From Verrucomicrobiota bacterium (GTDB taxonomy: Bacteria > Verrucomicrobiota > Verrucomicrobiia > Limisphaerales > UBA1096), in the NCBI GenBank assembly GCA_003972865.1, contig QOAX01000282.1, forward strand, positions 1 through 13,605: a DNA stretch of 13,605 bases, in the 5' to 3' direction. Within the stretch, counting starts at the first letter, position 1. Every line of letters starts with the position of its first letter. The notes beneath the pieces are model-generated. The model worked only from the letters and a program-made list of their open reading frames with translations, was not told where the DNA came from and made no database searches. This document shows, in pieces, positions 13,218 through 13,605 of the stretch. The translations under genes and the position numbers were made by a program.

Positions 13218-13245
13218 AAAAGAGGCGGGCATTGCTGCCCGCCTC
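13218..13245 (-). terminator. Intrinsic terminator with GCAA tetraloop
   Basis: On the minus strand a perfect 10-bp stem (GAGGCGGGCA / TGCCCGCCTC) encloses a GCAA (GNRA) loop and is followed by TTTT. It lies 29 bases after the stop of the secreted protein entering from the right, and ahead of the prepilin-like start. On the plus strand it is followed by AAACC, so it acts for minus-strand transcription. Confidence 0.85.
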
Positions 13246-13274
13246 AAACCCCTTAACCATCATAACCCCAATGT

Positions 13275-13605
13275 TTATTTCCTCACGGCACGGCCAAACT
13301 GGGCGGCCTGGTCCGGGGTCAGTGTCAGTGGGCTGCTGCTGTCATCGGCCACGTCGTTCCACGGGCCGTTGACATTACCCGCTGCCTGGAGGGTGCCCAC
13401 CCATTCGATCACCACCTGGCCGCCCTCGCGCCGGATGCTTATGGAAGGTGGCTCGGTCACAACTGCCGGGGTCGGGTCGTCCTGTGGATCCGGATGGCTG
13501 AACACGGTGTAGAACGTGGTCTGCGGTTCGGTGTCGGAGCCGTCAGCGGGGTTGTTGGCTTTGTTGATCTCGCCCTTGGCCGCGATGAGGATCTCCTTGG
13601 TGGTC
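13275..13605 (-). CDS. C-terminus of a secreted Verrucomicrobia-type protein (cut by window edge)
   Basis: The last 109 residues of a gene whose start lies beyond the right edge. The tail SISIRREGGQVVIEWVGTLQ, then AAGNVNGPWNDVADDSSSP and AAQFGRAVRK, matches the C-terminal beta-sandwich that ends many large exported proteins of Verrucomicrobia (pattern V-x-I-x-W-x-G-T-L-Q ... GPW-x-x-V ... P ... F-x-R). Upstream is a Pro/Asp-rich linker (HPDPQDDPTPAVV). Transcription is expected to stop at the hairpin just downstream. The upstream domains and function cannot be seen. Confidence 0.7.
   Translation of the reverse strand, partial: TTKEILIAAKGEINKANNPADGSDTEPQTTFYTVFSHPDPQDDPTPAVVTEPPSISIRREGGQVVIEWVGTLQAAGNVNGPWNDVADDSSSPLTLTPDQAAQFGRAVRK

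Overview
The window reads as a chromosome segment from a GC-rich member of the PVC superphylum, most likely Verrucomicrobiota (Pedosphaerales/Limisphaerales type). This rests on gene content alone: a DUF1549/DUF1553 protein, a Tat-exported DUF1501 protein, a type I sulfatase, a BNR-repeat sialidase-like enzyme, a prepilin-like protein with a C-terminal FADGH motif, and Verrucomicrobia-style secreted beta-sandwich proteins. No rRNA, tRNA, CRISPR array or transposase is visible.

Layout. Positions 1-400 hold the 5' end of a dicarboxylate/amino-acid:cation symporter that stops abruptly at about 382-400, where it runs into the 3' side of a minus-strand secreted protein gene (start 1458). Both genes are broken at this point, so it is a real rearrangement or an assembly chimera. 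A 102-bp divergent region rich in dyads separates that gene from the large DUF1549/DUF1553 gene (1561-4473). Then come a 7Fe ferredoxin (fdxA-like, 4553-4852), a convergent sulfatase with a small two-helix membrane protein upstream of it (minus strand, 4874-6630), and the DUF1501 gene (6786-8228). The 370 bp at 8229-8598 contain an AT-rich island and the decayed C-terminus of a MOSC-domain gene with an in-frame TGA. Next are an unrecognised 724-aa exported protein (8599-10773) and a VOC/methylmalonyl-CoA-epimerase-like protein (10799-11206). This overlaps tail to tail with a minus-strand pair, prepilin-like protein then sialidase-like enzyme (13191-11193). Upstream of the pair is a strong intrinsic terminator belonging to a further minus-strand secreted protein, which is cut by the window end.

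Working together. Most products are exported. Sulfatase, sialidase-like enzyme, pilin-like protein and the DUF1553/DUF1501 pair suggest surface processing of sulfated or complex glycans, as is usual in this group; the substrates cannot be read from the sequence.

The most unusual signal is a dispersed, near-palindromic DNA word, GCTTGGCCARGCGG. Its 10-base core TTGGCCARGC occurs exactly nine times on either strand (about 0.05 expected by simple equal-base arithmetic), with several close variants. Nearly all copies lie inside genes, in all three reading frames (encoding LGQAE, LAKR or AWPN), and are often placed at the end of signal peptides. That pattern points to a DNA-level element, comparable in style to cyanobacterial HIP1 or to DNA-uptake sequences, rather than a protein motif. 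A second unusual feature is a LamG-like module inside the DUF1553 protein whose C-terminal half precedes its N-terminal half.
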